Source: a virus. Taken from it: a stretch of DNA of 28,284 nt. The stretch lies in IMG/VR virus record IMGVR_UViG_3300038954_000614, positions 1-28,284 of that record; one strand, given 5' to 3'. Made by a program: the position numbers and the translations under genes. The notes under the pieces were generated by a model. It was not told the origin of the DNA, did no database searches, and saw only the letters and a program-made list of their open reading frames with translations. Every line of letters starts with the position of its first letter. Within the stretch, counting starts at the first letter, position 1. Positions 6,409 to 13,630 of the stretch are shown here, piece by piece.

Positions 6409-7122
6409 CTAATACTTTGCCAGCTTGCCAAGCTCGAATAATTCAGGCAAAAAACCAGCCATTTGCGACCAAAACGGCAGGGCAATTTGCCGCATTTGTG
6501 GGTGCGCGGCTTGTGATATTCTTAGCTTGAAAAAATGCCCAAGCTCTCGCAAGTTCATCGTTACGACGACTTCAGTTTTCAAAGAATTGGGAAGAACAGA
6601 ACGGGCTTCCTGGGCGGTAGCGCCACTATCTAATAGGAGCATATATTTTTCTTCAGCCATTTTCATGGCGGTATACCAAACCCAATATTCTTGGCTTTCG
6701 TCCGGGAAAAATGGAGGGCGAATTACTGTAATTTCATGGCCGAATTTCCCGTGAGAATAGTTGCAATATCGGGTTGATTCCTGGCTGTAAGAGGCCAGGC
6801 GGTGACGAACCAATTCATGAGAAACACCCCGGTCACAGACGGCCAAAAACGTAATTGAGTAGTGTTCGATTACTGACAAATGCCCCTTGTCAACGATTTT
6901 ACCTACAAAAGCCTCCAAGGCTTCCAGGTCTTCATCAAAATCGGTTTTGTAACAAGTTTTCCCGGCCATGGTTAAGATTGAATAGATATGGGTTTTGAGC
7001 CTGTCTCTTTCTTCGAAGGCTTCGGTATATGTTTGATAAAGAGCCGGTTCTCTGAGTGCCGCAGAGGGGAAGGTGGGGATGTTGGGATTTATGACTTTGA
7101 TGAACGGTTCAATGATTCTCAT
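6409..7122 (-). CDS. thyX: Flavin-dependent thymidylate synthase
   Basis: I start at ATG 7122, which has GGGGAG 5-10 bases upstream; the frame stays open to 7215 but that extension reads through a strong hairpin. The 237-aa length is normal for ThyX. The signature RHR-x2-S is present at residues 106-111, continuing to SYSQESTRY at 111-119, with HLSVIEHYSITF (81-92) before it as the FAD/dUMP-binding helix and strand. The enzyme methylates dUMP to dTMP using methylene-tetrahydrofolate and FADH2. It would supply thymidylate, or in principle a related 5-substituted pyrimidine, for phage DNA. It lies at the end of the recombination genes, after a leader with a 10-bp hairpin. Confidence 0.93.
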   Translation of the reverse strand: MRIIEPFIKVINPNIPTFPSAALREPALYQTYTEAFEERDRLKTHIYSILTMAGKTCYKTDFDEDLEALEAFVGKIVDKGHLSVIEHYSITFLAVCDRGVSHELVRHRLASYSQESTRYCNYSHGKFGHEITVIRPPFFPDESQEYWVWYTAMKMAEEKYMLLLDSGATAQEARSVLPNSLKTEVVVTMNLRELGHFFKLRISQAAHPQMRQIALPFWSQMAGFLPELFELGKLAKY

Positions 7123-7141
7123 TTTTTCTCCCCTGAAAAGT

Positions 7142-7169
7142 GACCGGGGGCCGACGAAAGCCCCCGGTC
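7142..7169 (-). promoter_or_regulatory. GC-rich hairpin in the thyX leader
   Basis: Bases 7142-7151 and 7160-7169 are perfect inverted repeats (GACCGGGGGC / GCCCCCGGTC) with an 8-base loop. On the - strand it is followed by ACTTTTC and then the thyX ribosome site at 7128-7133. The T tract is too short for a convincing intrinsic terminator, so it may be a weak terminator, an RNA-stabilising hairpin or a translational control element. The rest of 7123-7233 shows no gene. Confidence 0.55.
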
Positions 7170-7233
7170 TGCCACAGGCTAACCACGTAATAGGGTTAGT
7201 ATAGTCTCCATACACGTCAGATTCTTTTTTCTG

Positions 7234-7359
7234 TTACCGCTTACGCCGGCCCAAACGGCGCGCGGTATGGTTTTTCACTCGTTCCTCATAGCGCCTCCCT
7301 TTTTTATGCCTATTGGGGCGATTGGAGCCCCGGTTAATGTTTACCCCACCCTGACCCAC
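7234..7359 (-). CDS. Possible small, very basic protein (41 aa)
   Basis: In the gap between the Rad50 C-half gene and thyX there is an open - strand frame ending in TAA at 7234-7236 that reads MGQGGVNINRGSNRPNRHKK, then GRRYEERVKNHTARRLGRRKR. If real, the start is GTG 7359; no good ribosome site precedes it, and the same frame stays open back into the 3' end of the upstream gene, so a frameshifted extension of that gene is another reading. The high Arg/Lys content would fit nucleic-acid binding. Supported only by composition and open frame. Confidence 0.3.
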   Translation of the reverse strand: MGQGGVNINRGSNRPNRHKKGRRYEERVKNHTARRLGRRKR

Positions 7360-7408
7360 CGCGTTAGCTTTTATTTTATTATCGGGTAATTGATCCCAAA
7401 AAGGAAAA

Positions 7409-8026
7409 TTATTTTGTGGCCCGAGGCGCAGTTATTCCGTTTTCATTTTGCCAGAATTCAAAAAGGCAGTCGGCATACTCGGTCAACTGCGAGCTATGAG
7501 TTACAATGATAAATTGGAGCCCCAATTTTTCACTGAGTTCTTTCAGCATTTGGGCCGCTTTTGGCCTCAGGTCCAAAGATAGAAACCGGAAGGGTTCGTC
7601 TAAGACCAGGGTTTGTCTCGGGGCCGGGTCCATCAATGAGATAAGCGCCAGGCGCAATGCGAAGGCGGCAATATCTACGGCTCCGCCCCCGGCCGCGTCA
7701 AGTGGGCTGATTCGGTTGCCGTTTGAATGAACAAAGTATATGTCGGCCTCAGTTTTATTCCGCCGTTGAACAAAATCGATTTCAAATGAATAAGCGGAGC
7801 CGAATGTCAACTTTAGTGCGGTCGTGACCAACGAATTAACGTGAACCTGGAATTCGTCTTGTGTGGCTTTGGCAACCGTGATTATAATGTTTTGGGCCTC
7901 TTTTGTGTGTTCTAAACTTCGTTTCTCTTTTTGGAGGTCGGCTTTTAACTTGGAAAGTTGCCTTTCAAGAGCTTCCTTTTCGCCCTTAAGGCGCTCTATT
8001 TTATTCCGCATTGCACGTAAATTCAT
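7409..8026 (-). CDS. SbcC/Rad50 C-terminal ATPase half (split gene)
   Basis: The 205-aa product starts with about 45 residues of coiled coil (NKIERLKGEKEALERQLSKL) and then forms the C-terminal lobe of an SMC/Rad50 ATPase: signature motif DAAGGGAVDIAAF (residues 110-122; usual SGGE-type Ser replaced by an Ala-Gly-Gly-Gly run), Walker B TLVLDEPF (139-146) and the H-loop His in VTHSSQL (H177). There is no Walker A; that lies in the separate gene at 10029-10940. The two halves must associate to build the nucleotide site and work with the SbcD/Mre11-like nuclease at 9169. The start is ATG 8026, two bases after the stop of a coiled-coil gene; its ribosome site is weak, suggesting translational coupling. 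Confidence 0.85.
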   Translation of the reverse strand: MNLRAMRNKIERLKGEKEALERQLSKLKADLQKEKRSLEHTKEAQNIIITVAKATQDEFQVHVNSLVTTALKLTFGSAYSFEIDFVQRRNKTEADIYFVHSNGNRISPLDAAGGGAVDIAAFALRLALISLMDPAPRQTLVLDEPFRFLSLDLRPKAAQMLKELSEKLGLQFIIVTHSSQLTEYADCLFEFWQNENGITAPRATK

Positions 8027-8028
8027 GG

Positions 8029-8289
8029 CTATTTCTCAATCAGGGCTGGGTAGTCTTGCTCGAATTTATCGAGCTTCTTCTGGAGTTCCCGGCTCTGTTT
8101 ACCAAGTTTTTTCTCCAGTGATTTGATATAGTCTTCTACTTTGCCAATGTCGTTAACCCCAGTTTTTTCAAGTAACATCTCGTCAATTCCCTGGAGGCGA
8201 CCGTGAAGCCGATCAATTTCCTGCTTTTTACTCAACAACGCCCTTTTTAATTCTTGAATTTCCCTGGCCAAATTTTTGTTTTTGCTCAT
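8029..8289 (-). CDS. Small coiled-coil protein, possible distal arm of the split Rad50
   Basis: ATG 8289 with AGGAGG ten bases upstream. All 86 residues look helical and heptad-like (LAREIQELKRALLSKKQEIDRLHGRLQG, then VEDYIKSLEKKLGKQSRELQKKLDKFEQDY) with one break near GVND. There is no catalytic motif. It ends two bases before the Rad50 C-half start. The N-half arm between lobe and hook is about 135 residues, while the C-half keeps only about 45; this protein's 86 would roughly make up the difference, so it may be the missing ascending arm. That is an inference. A fused frame is excluded by a TGA just ahead of ATG 8026 in that frame. Confidence 0.65.
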   Translation of the reverse strand: MSKNKNLAREIQELKRALLSKKQEIDRLHGRLQGIDEMLLEKTGVNDIGKVEDYIKSLEKKLGKQSRELQKKLDKFEQDYPALIEK

Positions 8290-8416
8290 CGCTCAACCTC
8301 CTCCAGGCCGGGCACCCCCGGCATTGCTTGTATCGCCAGCGGCGTATATTGATAACACTATACCAGCATTCACGGGCCGGTTCGCGCGGGCAAGGTATTT
8401 GTTTATCTTTAGTCAA
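8228..8416 (-). CDS. Possible small Cys-containing protein (62 aa)
   Basis: The open frame reads MTKDKQIPCPREPARECWYS, then VINIRRWRYKQCRGCPAWRRLSDEQKQ, with four Cys that could bind zinc. The likely start is TTG 8416, which overlaps the upstream gene's TAA (TTGACTAA), so translation would be by re-initiation; there is no separate ribosome site. It overlaps the following coiled-coil gene by 62 bases, which is long for this window. The amino-acid pattern looks coding but start and reality are uncertain. Confidence 0.45.
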   Translation of the reverse strand: MTKDKQIPCPREPARECWYSVINIRRWRYKQCRGCPAWRRLSDEQKQKFGQGNSRIKKGVVE

Positions 8417-8594
8417 AATCAATTGAGAACGCGCAACAAATATGAAAAATCGCGCAATCTTCCCGAGTGCATTCTTGCCCGGTTGCTTGGCATTTAAAGG
8501 TAGGGGCAACCCACTCGGCTTTGTAATCCTCATACCGCCAGGGGCAATTTTTTATAAATTCTTCAAAACCCGGTATAAAATCTTTTTCTGCCAT
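8409..8594 (-). CDS. Small Cys-rich protein (61 aa)
   Basis: Start at ATG 8594 because AAAGGAGG lies nine bases upstream; the frame is open further to 8678 without a site. The product reads MAEKDFIPGFEEFIKNCPWR, then a C-terminal cluster KCQATGQECTREDCAIFHICC with six Cys in all, suited to metal binding. No family recognised. It opens the gene cluster leading to the Rad50 arm and C-half genes. Confidence 0.55.
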   Translation of the reverse strand: MAEKDFIPGFEEFIKNCPWRYEDYKAEWVAPTFKCQATGQECTREDCAIFHICCAFSIDFD

Positions 8595-8797
8595 TGTTTT
8601 CCTCCTTTCATCCCTCGTTAGCCAGACAGAAATGTGAGAATCAAAAAGGGTGGCCGCTCTCGACCTTTTAAAGGTCAAGACTTGCGTCTTTTGGCAACCT
8701 GCATTGAGGGGCAGCTTTTCGCTTCACGACACAACACCACAACGGGTTAGGTTGAGAAAAGCTGGATCTGCAATTACCCAAAAGAACGGCCATAGAT
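8595..8797. other. 200-bp intergenic stretch with inverted repeats
   Basis: Unusually long gap for this block, with no supported gene. It holds a 9-bp perfect inverted repeat, CAGCTTTTC at 8712-8720 with GAAAAGCTG at 8756-8764, enclosing a 35-base loop; a 15-base palindrome GACCTTTTAAAGGTC at 8662-8676; and a 5-bp hairpin AAGAC/GTCTT at 8677-8690 directly beside it. The ribosome site of the 61-aa gene is at 8604-8608. A small RNA, processing site or internal promoter with operator are possibilities; none is proven. Confidence 0.5.
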
Positions 8798-9172
8798 TTA
8801 AGCCCATTCTACCCCATTGGTAACGGGACAAATAGGACAGTTTACCGGCCAATCTTTACAATCGATTGGGCAAGCCTGGGCTTGTTTGTTTTCTTCCCGG
8901 TCGAGGTAAGATTGCCATAAATCCTCCTCAACTTTTTGGGGGCGGTGCGTTTGGATCGCGGTTATTGTAATCGTTACTTCGCTATGAGAAAGAATGGTTT
9001 CTTGCTTGCCGCCGGGAAAGGACAACTCGTCCACGTTTTCCTTTGATTCCATGTTAAAGCCCGTCAGGGTATAGGGCGGCTCTTGGCTCAAAATTGATTT
9101 TAATATTTCAGTAAAGGCCGCCACCTCTTCGGGCTCTAATTCCTTCTTGTAAAAATCGTGATACGTTTTCAT
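8798..9172 (-). CDS. Hypothetical protein with C-terminal Cys cluster (124 aa)
   Basis: Start at ATG 9172, overlapping the SbcD-like gene's TGA as ATGA; the alternative upstream start at 9187 would lie inside that gene. The N-terminal 85 residues are mixed helix/strand (YHDFYKKELEPEEVAAFTEILKSI; SEVTITITAIQTH). The tail has ACPIDCKDWPVNCPICPV, a C-x3-C-x6-C-x2-C set suited to zinc. It is coupled to the SbcD-like gene, so it may belong to the same repair complex, but no family is recognised. Confidence 0.6.
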   Translation of the reverse strand: MKTYHDFYKKELEPEEVAAFTEILKSILSQEPPYTLTGFNMESKENVDELSFPGGKQETILSHSEVTITITAIQTHRPQKVEEDLWQSYLDREENKQAQACPIDCKDWPVNCPICPVTNGVEWA

Positions 9173-10032
9173 TTGAGCGCCTCCCACACTTTGATTTTTA
9201 CCGAATTTGAGGTTTTGTTTTGGTCCATAAACGCCTCCAATTTTCTTGGAAAAGATACTTTTTTGGTTCCGGTTTTTATCTGCTCCACGTATGCGCTAAA
9301 ATCAAAATTCCGCTCTTTGGGTTTGTCTTTTTCCAAATTTAGAACCTTTTTTCCCGGTTTGATTTTTAGCTTCACGATTTCAAATTCGCTTGTTTCCTCG
9401 TCATATAAAACCACACACGGTTTGTGGTTGGCTTGGTCGCTTCTCATTCTCATCATACTGCCGGGGCTTATTAATGTGGTTTTCCCTACTTGCTTAACAA
9501 AGTGCTCATGGTTATCTCCCACCACGATTAACTTGTAACCTCGGTTTTTTGCTATGAATCGGGTAGCCCTATCCGCCCCTGGAAATTCATCCGGCGTTTG
9601 AGTTACCAGGGTATGGCAAACTAAAATTCCATCTTTTCCAAAAGCAACCGGTATTGGCTCTCCGTAATCAACAAGGTAAAAGTTGTCTATTGTTTCGAAG
9701 GACGGACGAATTCTCCCGGCGGCGTAAAGCGTAAACAGAGTTGATTGTTCAAAATTCCCCATGTTATTTCCTGGCAGGTCATGTTGGCCTGCAATCGAGT
9801 ATATTTCGACTGTGGGAAATTCGCGGTTCAGGATTAAGAGCAATTGGCTGATAAGCCAATCCGGGTTTTCATGTGAGTTGAAAAAATCGCCCGCCACAAC
9901 AAGCGGAGCATGGTTCTTTTTGCATATACTGAGGATTTGGCGTAGCTTATCCCATTGGGCACTCAAATAATCATCGATGCGCTTGCGCGGAGCGGTTGCC
10001 CGGATATGGAGGTCAGCGGCGAAGACAATCAT
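9169..10032 (-). CDS. SbcD/Mre11-like nuclease
   Basis: ATG 10032 overlaps the Rad50 N-half stop as ATGA, with AGGAG upstream; an earlier in-frame start at 10062 has no site. The 287-aa protein shows the calcineurin-type phosphoesterase series: AADLHI (D7, H9), VAGDFFNSH (D49), AGQHD (H84), CHT (H140) and GDNHEH (H175, H177). These bind two Mn2+ ions in Mre11/SbcD/gp47 nucleases that process DNA ends with Rad50. Two positions differ from the textbook motifs: Gln83 replaces the usual Asn of GNHD, and Asn52 stands where many have Asp. The C-terminal 60 residues are Lys-rich and may bind the Rad50 coil base. Confidence 0.88.
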   Translation of the reverse strand: MIVFAADLHIRATAPRKRIDDYLSAQWDKLRQILSICKKNHAPLVVAGDFFNSHENPDWLISQLLLILNREFPTVEIYSIAGQHDLPGNNMGNFEQSTLFTLYAAGRIRPSFETIDNFYLVDYGEPIPVAFGKDGILVCHTLVTQTPDEFPGADRATRFIAKNRGYKLIVVGDNHEHFVKQVGKTTLISPGSMMRMRSDQANHKPCVVLYDEETSEFEIVKLKIKPGKKVLNLEKDKPKERNFDFSAYVEQIKTGTKKVSFPRKLEAFMDQNKTSNSVKIKVWEALK

Positions 10033-10940
10033 TTTGCTATCTCCTGACCGCAAGTTGGGCAAATGTCGGGCATGGCGGTTTCGAGTTGTTGTTTGGTGGT
10101 TTCATATTCTTGGGTTAGGCTTTTGGTTTTGGCTTGCGTTGTTTTTCGCCTTTCAAGCAGGGCCTTAATCTCTTCCAGGTCATTTTCAGTTGATAGTAGG
10201 GTTTCAAGACTCCCCAAAATGAGTTCGATGGCTGCAAGGGCCTCCTCAATGTTATATTTGCTTACCCTTTCCAGTTCCATTTCGATATTTTTTTTAGATT
10301 CAACCAAGCTGTGCAGTTCGCCTTGAAATTTTTGGCCCTTGAATACAGCCCCCTGTATAGATTCAATGGCTTGCAGCTCGGCCTCGGCGGCCCCTACAAA
10401 TTCCAGCCCTTCTAAGCCCGCCTCCGCTTCGGCGATCTCATCAACCAAATTTTTGATTTCGGCGGATTCGAGCCGGTGTGTTCGATTGATACTTGATAAG
10501 GCGGCATCGACCAAATCCAGATTTATGGCCTGGTTTATTTGCCGGGCAATTTGGCCCGGCGGGTCAGCAAGCAAAAAGGGGCTGTCCATTTGGTGCTGAA
10601 AATTTATCTCCTTGAGGTTTAGGGCCGCCGATACTGCTTCTGGGACTTCCGCCCCCATGTTTGACCACTTTTTGCCATCCAGGGTATACGCGTTCACCTT
10701 TTTGCTTTTTGTTCTGGTTATGGTGCTTTTATCGGTTGTAATCTGGACAACTGCCTGAGACATATCGTGGTTGATAAAAGCCTCCCCGCTTGGGCGGTTG
10801 AAAGTGACAAAGCGCAGAGCCCGGATGATTGCAGTTTTACCGACATTTGATGGGCCGAGGATAAAGTTGATACCCGGATCAAAATCTAACCGGGTATCTT
10901 GATGGCTTTGGAATCCGCTTAGGGTTAGGGATTGTATCAT
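10029..10940 (-). CDS. SbcC/Rad50 N-terminal ATPase half ending at the zinc hook (split gene)
   Basis: ATG 10940 with GGAGG nearby. The 303-aa protein begins with the Rad50 N-lobe: LSGFQSHQDTRLDF, then Walker A GPSNVGKT at 29-36, and NFQHQMDSPFLL near 115-126 (Q-loop side). From about residue 155 it is coiled coil, and it stops six residues after the hook motif CPTCGQE (C294, C297). A normal Rad50 would continue back down the second arm to the C-lobe; here those parts are separate genes at 8029 and 7409, with the nuclease gene between. The stop lies immediately after the hook, so the split looks organised rather than a random truncation. Confidence 0.88.
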   Translation of the reverse strand: MIQSLTLSGFQSHQDTRLDFDPGINFILGPSNVGKTAIIRALRFVTFNRPSGEAFINHDMSQAVVQITTDKSTITRTKSKKVNAYTLDGKKWSNMGAEVPEAVSAALNLKEINFQHQMDSPFLLADPPGQIARQINQAINLDLVDAALSSINRTHRLESAEIKNLVDEIAEAEAGLEGLEFVGAAEAELQAIESIQGAVFKGQKFQGELHSLVESKKNIEMELERVSKYNIEEALAAIELILGSLETLLSTENDLEEIKALLERRKTTQAKTKSLTQEYETTKQQLETAMPDICPTCGQEIAK

Positions 10941-10941
10941 T

Positions 10942-11109
10942 TTACCTCCGCCAAAAATGTAGTTGCGCCAAATGGAGGCTAAAGCCCGTGATGGCCAACC
11001 CCAAAATGTTTGGAAGGGGGAAGGCCCGGCCTTCCGACCCGACCAAAAAAAGCCCGCTCCCCAACATGATGCCGATTAATCCGATTTTGAGGGCTTTATG
11101 CCGGATCAT
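10942..11109 (-). CDS. Small membrane protein (55 aa)
   Basis: ATG 11109 overlaps the upstream stop (ATGA) and its TAA runs into the next start (TAAAATG). Two hydrophobic segments are seen: residues about 8-24 (KIGLIGIMLGSGLFLVG) and 35-52 (ILGLAITGFSLHLAQLHF), joined by a short polar loop. The last codons (TGG CGG AGG) supply the ribosome site of the Rad50 N-half gene. Family not recognised; the tight overlaps on both sides support a real gene. Confidence 0.65.
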   Translation of the reverse strand: MIRHKALKIGLIGIMLGSGLFLVGSEGRAFPLPNILGLAITGFSLHLAQLHFWRR

Positions 11110-11624
11110 TTTTTGAAAAGGGCCTTCATGTAACGGGGGTCAATTCTGGAAAACCCAGCCGATGCCCAGGCTTCATCAGTGTCGTGAATAGCCATGGCGG
11201 TTATGCTGTCGAGCTCTTTGTCCACGTCCGACATGATCACGCTTGCCGGTTCTTCCCCGGAAATCAGCTTATCAAAGGTTCGCCAGGCGCAATCATTTAG
11301 CATTTTGGACAATTGATCATGGTTTTGATCTCGCCAATCGCGGTATTTTCGAAGGTCTTCGATGTGGGGGTAATCGAAAAGGAAAAGAATATGGAATCGA
11401 TAATCTCCTTTGTTCCTCATTTGAGATTTAACCATTTCACAGATTTCAATTCCGGATTTGACAACGGCCAAGTCTCGATCAATGCAATATGCCTTGTATT
11501 CTGGGTCATTCCTGAACGGGTAGTTGTTTAAGTAGGCGCGTTGACAGTCCACAATTTTCTTTTCAACGCGGCCCTTAAAATAATCGAAACGGGCTTTAGC
11601 GTTTGCAATTAGAGCTTTACTCAT
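11106..11624 (-). CDS. Hypothetical protein (172 aa)
   Basis: ATG 11624 preceded by AAAGGGGAG. The protein is mostly helical and charged, with LIANAKARFDYFKGRVEKKIVDCQRAYLNN at the N-terminus, RFHILFLFDYPHIEDLRKYRDWRDQ in the middle and SAGFSRIDPRYMKALFKK at the end. No catalytic or metal motif and no membrane helix. It lies in the recombination operon between a 144-aa unknown and the small membrane protein. Function unknown. Confidence 0.65.
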   Translation of the reverse strand: MSKALIANAKARFDYFKGRVEKKIVDCQRAYLNNYPFRNDPEYKAYCIDRDLAVVKSGIEICEMVKSQMRNKGDYRFHILFLFDYPHIEDLRKYRDWRDQNHDQLSKMLNDCAWRTFDKLISGEEPASVIMSDVDKELDSITAMAIHDTDEAWASAGFSRIDPRYMKALFKK

Positions 11625-11638
11625 GGCGTTTCTCCCCT

Positions 11639-12073
11639 TTACTTTTTGGGTCCCCGTTTGGCCGCTTCGAACCAGCGGCTATCATAGGCGAATAAGCGAT
11701 ATTCGGGTTTATTTGCGTTCGGCTCATCCGGATCAAAACCGCTGTCGCTGGGCTTTTTTTCTTTCATAACCTGCACAATACAGCGGATATCGTTTACGTC
11801 GCCGTAATGGGTAGTGGCGTCTTGGGTGTTCATTTCGGGGTCATCAACGAGTTCAAAAAGGGTTACGGTTTCGCCGGCGTAGGCATTGGGCCATTTATGG
11901 GCGAAAAGGCCGGCGAGTTCAGGCTTAACCCGCAACTTCATGCCGAGGCTCAATTGATAAATTCGGCATTCATGAAAGGCCTCGACAGCGGCTTGTTCGT
12001 CGACTTGTCCTGTTCCGTTAAGGTTTTCATCGTGGGTGGCTTCCGTTTTGAAAATTTTTCCGATCAAAGCCAT
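11639..12073 (-). CDS. Hypothetical protein (144 aa)
   Basis: ATG 12073 preceded by AAGGAGG. The middle reads CRIYQLSLGMKLRVKPELAGLFAHKWPNAYAGETVTLFELVDDP, a beta-rich segment with a small-barrel look, and the end is RLFAYDSRWFEAAKRGPKK. No catalytic motif. It follows the predicted nuclease gene and may be part of the recombination unit, but no family is recognised. Confidence 0.65.
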   Translation of the reverse strand: MALIGKIFKTEATHDENLNGTGQVDEQAAVEAFHECRIYQLSLGMKLRVKPELAGLFAHKWPNAYAGETVTLFELVDDPEMNTQDATTHYGDVNDIRCIVQVMKEKKPSDSGFDPDEPNANKPEYRLFAYDSRWFEAAKRGPKK

Positions 12074-12090
12074 GGCGTCCTCCTTAGGGG

Positions 12091-12555
12091 TTATTTTTCT
12101 CCTGTTAGCATTTCCTGGATTTTTTCATGATTTCTCTCGCCATATTCTTCATCGACCCTTGTAATGGCCTCTTTGTATATGTTGAAAAACACTTCGGCGT
12201 CTACCAGGACAAAACGCCGCTTAAAACTGAGGGCTTTCATCACAACAAGCCAAAAAGGATACTTTGCTTTTTTCTGAGCTTCCTTGGCTTGCTTTACTGC
12301 CGCCTGCCACCCGATATTCTGTCCATGTTTACATTCGACCGCAAAAGGGAAACGCCTTTTCGCCTCCCCATGTAAAATTACGTCAACTCCCGCTTGCCCC
12401 ATGGGCCTGGATTCGATAGCCTCATCTTTGCCGTCCGGGATATTGATGGCCTTGGCGATCTCATGGGCGGTCCATTTTTGGAGTTCTCGAGAGTTGTGCT
12501 TGGCTCCCTGGACGCTTACGCGGGGCTTTCTTTTTTTGCCGTCGTTTCTTTTCAT
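12091..12555 (-). CDS. PD-(D/E)xK nuclease, Holliday-junction or recombination type
   Basis: Start at ATG 12555; the AGGAGG that serves it lies in the last codons of the RecA gene. The 154-aa product has the core of the restriction-endonuclease-like fold: helix with RELQKWTAHEIAKAI, then PMGQAGVDVIL (D58), then RFPFAVECKHG (E74, K76), then a helix with WQAAVKQAKEA. D...ExK residues bind the metal. Basic N-terminus (KRNDGKKRKPRV) suits DNA binding. Placement just after RecA suggests resolution of recombination intermediates, but end-trimming nucleases share the same core, so the exact substrate is open. Confidence 0.75.
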   Translation of the reverse strand: MKRNDGKKRKPRVSVQGAKHNSRELQKWTAHEIAKAINIPDGKDEAIESRPMGQAGVDVILHGEAKRRFPFAVECKHGQNIGWQAAVKQAKEAQKKAKYPFWLVVMKALSFKRRFVLVDAEVFFNIYKEAITRVDEEYGERNHEKIQEMLTGEK

Positions 12556-12556
12556 T

Positions 12557-13630
12557 TTAAAACCTCCTTTTCCGGTTTGGCTTAAACGCAAGTTCAATCT
12601 CTTCCCAAAGGTCAATGACGGTTGCCTTTAATTCCTCTTCCAGGTTGTGTTCTTCGACATTCTCTATCGCTTTTCCCAGGGTGCCGCCGAGCCTTTCCCT
12701 TCCATCTCCAGATTTGAGCGGGAGGCTAAAATCGCCAAAATATTTTTTGACAAAGAGCAGGTTCTCGGTAAGATCATCCACGCCGTAATCGAATCTGATT
12801 CGGACGGGCGCTTGCCGGTATGGCTTACCTACAGAGGATTTTATCACTTCAATTTCAAATTCTGTTCCGATTGTTTTTGTTGTTTTTACCCCACGAATTG
12901 TTTTCTCGGCCTTGATTTTTTTCACCCAAGTGATTTCCAGCCGAAGGCTGAATTGGTGCAGGGCGGCGCGAGATGCACCTGCTGATTTCGTTTTTTTTGC
13001 CCATGGAGCGGGGGTGATATTATCCCGGATTTGGTTCGAGCACACGGCAAGGACTGATTCTGCCCGGATGATGGGGGCGGTTCGGCGTATTTGATCCGTA
13101 AAAACAGCCGCGCGCCTGGCCCCAGAAAAGCCGCCTTCTGTATCGGGTTCATCAAGGCCAGCGAGGGAATCGATCAAAGCGACGCGGAACGGGGCTTCTT
13201 CTACTTTCCACCCTTCTCTTAGATGCGAAAACGTTTCTATGATCGAGTTTGTGGGTTTGACCGGGTTTTCTGGATATTCAATTTCGGCGTCTCGCCTCGG
13301 GATGTTAAATCCGAATGTTTTGGCAAACGGTGGGTCAAGCCTCCACTCTGTATCATTATACCAGACTTCGGCATTTTCCCGTTGCGCCTGCCCGGCGATT
13401 TGCAGGAGCATTACTGTTTTCCCTGCGCCCTCCGGGCCAAACACTTCAACCATAATCCCCATTGGGAGCCCGCCGCCGCGAATCCTTTCCCCGGAAATGG
13501 CAAGGTCTAATAATGTCGATCCTGTCGACATTACATGGCTGAAATCGCCGTCGTATTCGGGGCGGGAGGTGGAGTTCATATATTCGTCCATCTGATCGCG
13601 GAGCGGTTGTGCAGGTTTTGTCCTTCTCAA
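12557..13630 (-). CDS. recA: RecA/UvsX-type recombinase
   Basis: The protein has the RecA core: FSHVMSTGSTLLDLAISGE, Walker A GPEGAGKT (residues 65-72 from this start), VALIDSLAGL as Walker B, the L1/L2 regions with AVFTDQIRRTAP and the SNQIRDN motif followed by SAGASRAALHQFSLRLEI. It coats single-stranded DNA and drives strand exchange. I favour TTG 13630, which overlaps the upstream TGA as TTGA and has AAGGA seven bases ahead; the same overlap style is used by the clamp-loader gene. An ATG at 13654 is the alternative but has no spaced ribosome site. The C-terminus is basic (KPNRKRRF) rather than acidic as in bacterial RecA. Confidence 0.9.
   Translation of the reverse strand: MRRTKPAQPLRDQMDEYMNSTSRPEYDGDFSHVMSTGSTLLDLAISGERIRGGGLPMGIMVEVFGPEGAGKTVMLLQIAGQAQRENAEVWYNDTEWRLDPPFAKTFGFNIPRRDAEIEYPENPVKPTNSIIETFSHLREGWKVEEAPFRVALIDSLAGLDEPDTEGGFSGARRAAVFTDQIRRTAPIIRAESVLAVCSNQIRDNITPAPWAKKTKSAGASRAALHQFSLRLEITWVKKIKAEKTIRGVKTTKTIGTEFEIEVIKSSVGKPYRQAPVRIRFDYGVDDLTENLLFVKKYFGDFSLPLKSGDGRERLGGTLGKAIENVEEHNLEEELKATVIDLWEEIELAFKPNRKRRF

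Noticed and set aside
5555-6412. Long + strand frame of 285 codons opposite the ASCH gene
   Set aside because: The - strand frame has clear ASCH motifs, a ribosome site and stop/start overlaps; the + strand frame has none of these.
7123-7215. N-terminal extension of ThyX to 7215
   Set aside because: It would translate a perfect 10-bp hairpin and a ribosome site; ATG 7122 follows the site and gives the usual ThyX length.
8677-8692. AAGAC-loop-GTCTT followed by TT as a + strand terminator
   Set aside because: Only a 5-bp stem and two to four T; no + strand gene ends nearby.
8640-8700. Possible tRNA from the tandem hairpins
   Set aside because: No cloverleaf, no acceptor pairing and no T-loop consensus.
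8634-8741. A + strand frame in the 200-bp gap reading RIKKGGRSRPFKGQDLRLL with a GTG start
   Set aside because: No ribosome site, very short, opposite to the whole surrounding operon, and overlapping palindromes that explain the sequence equally well.
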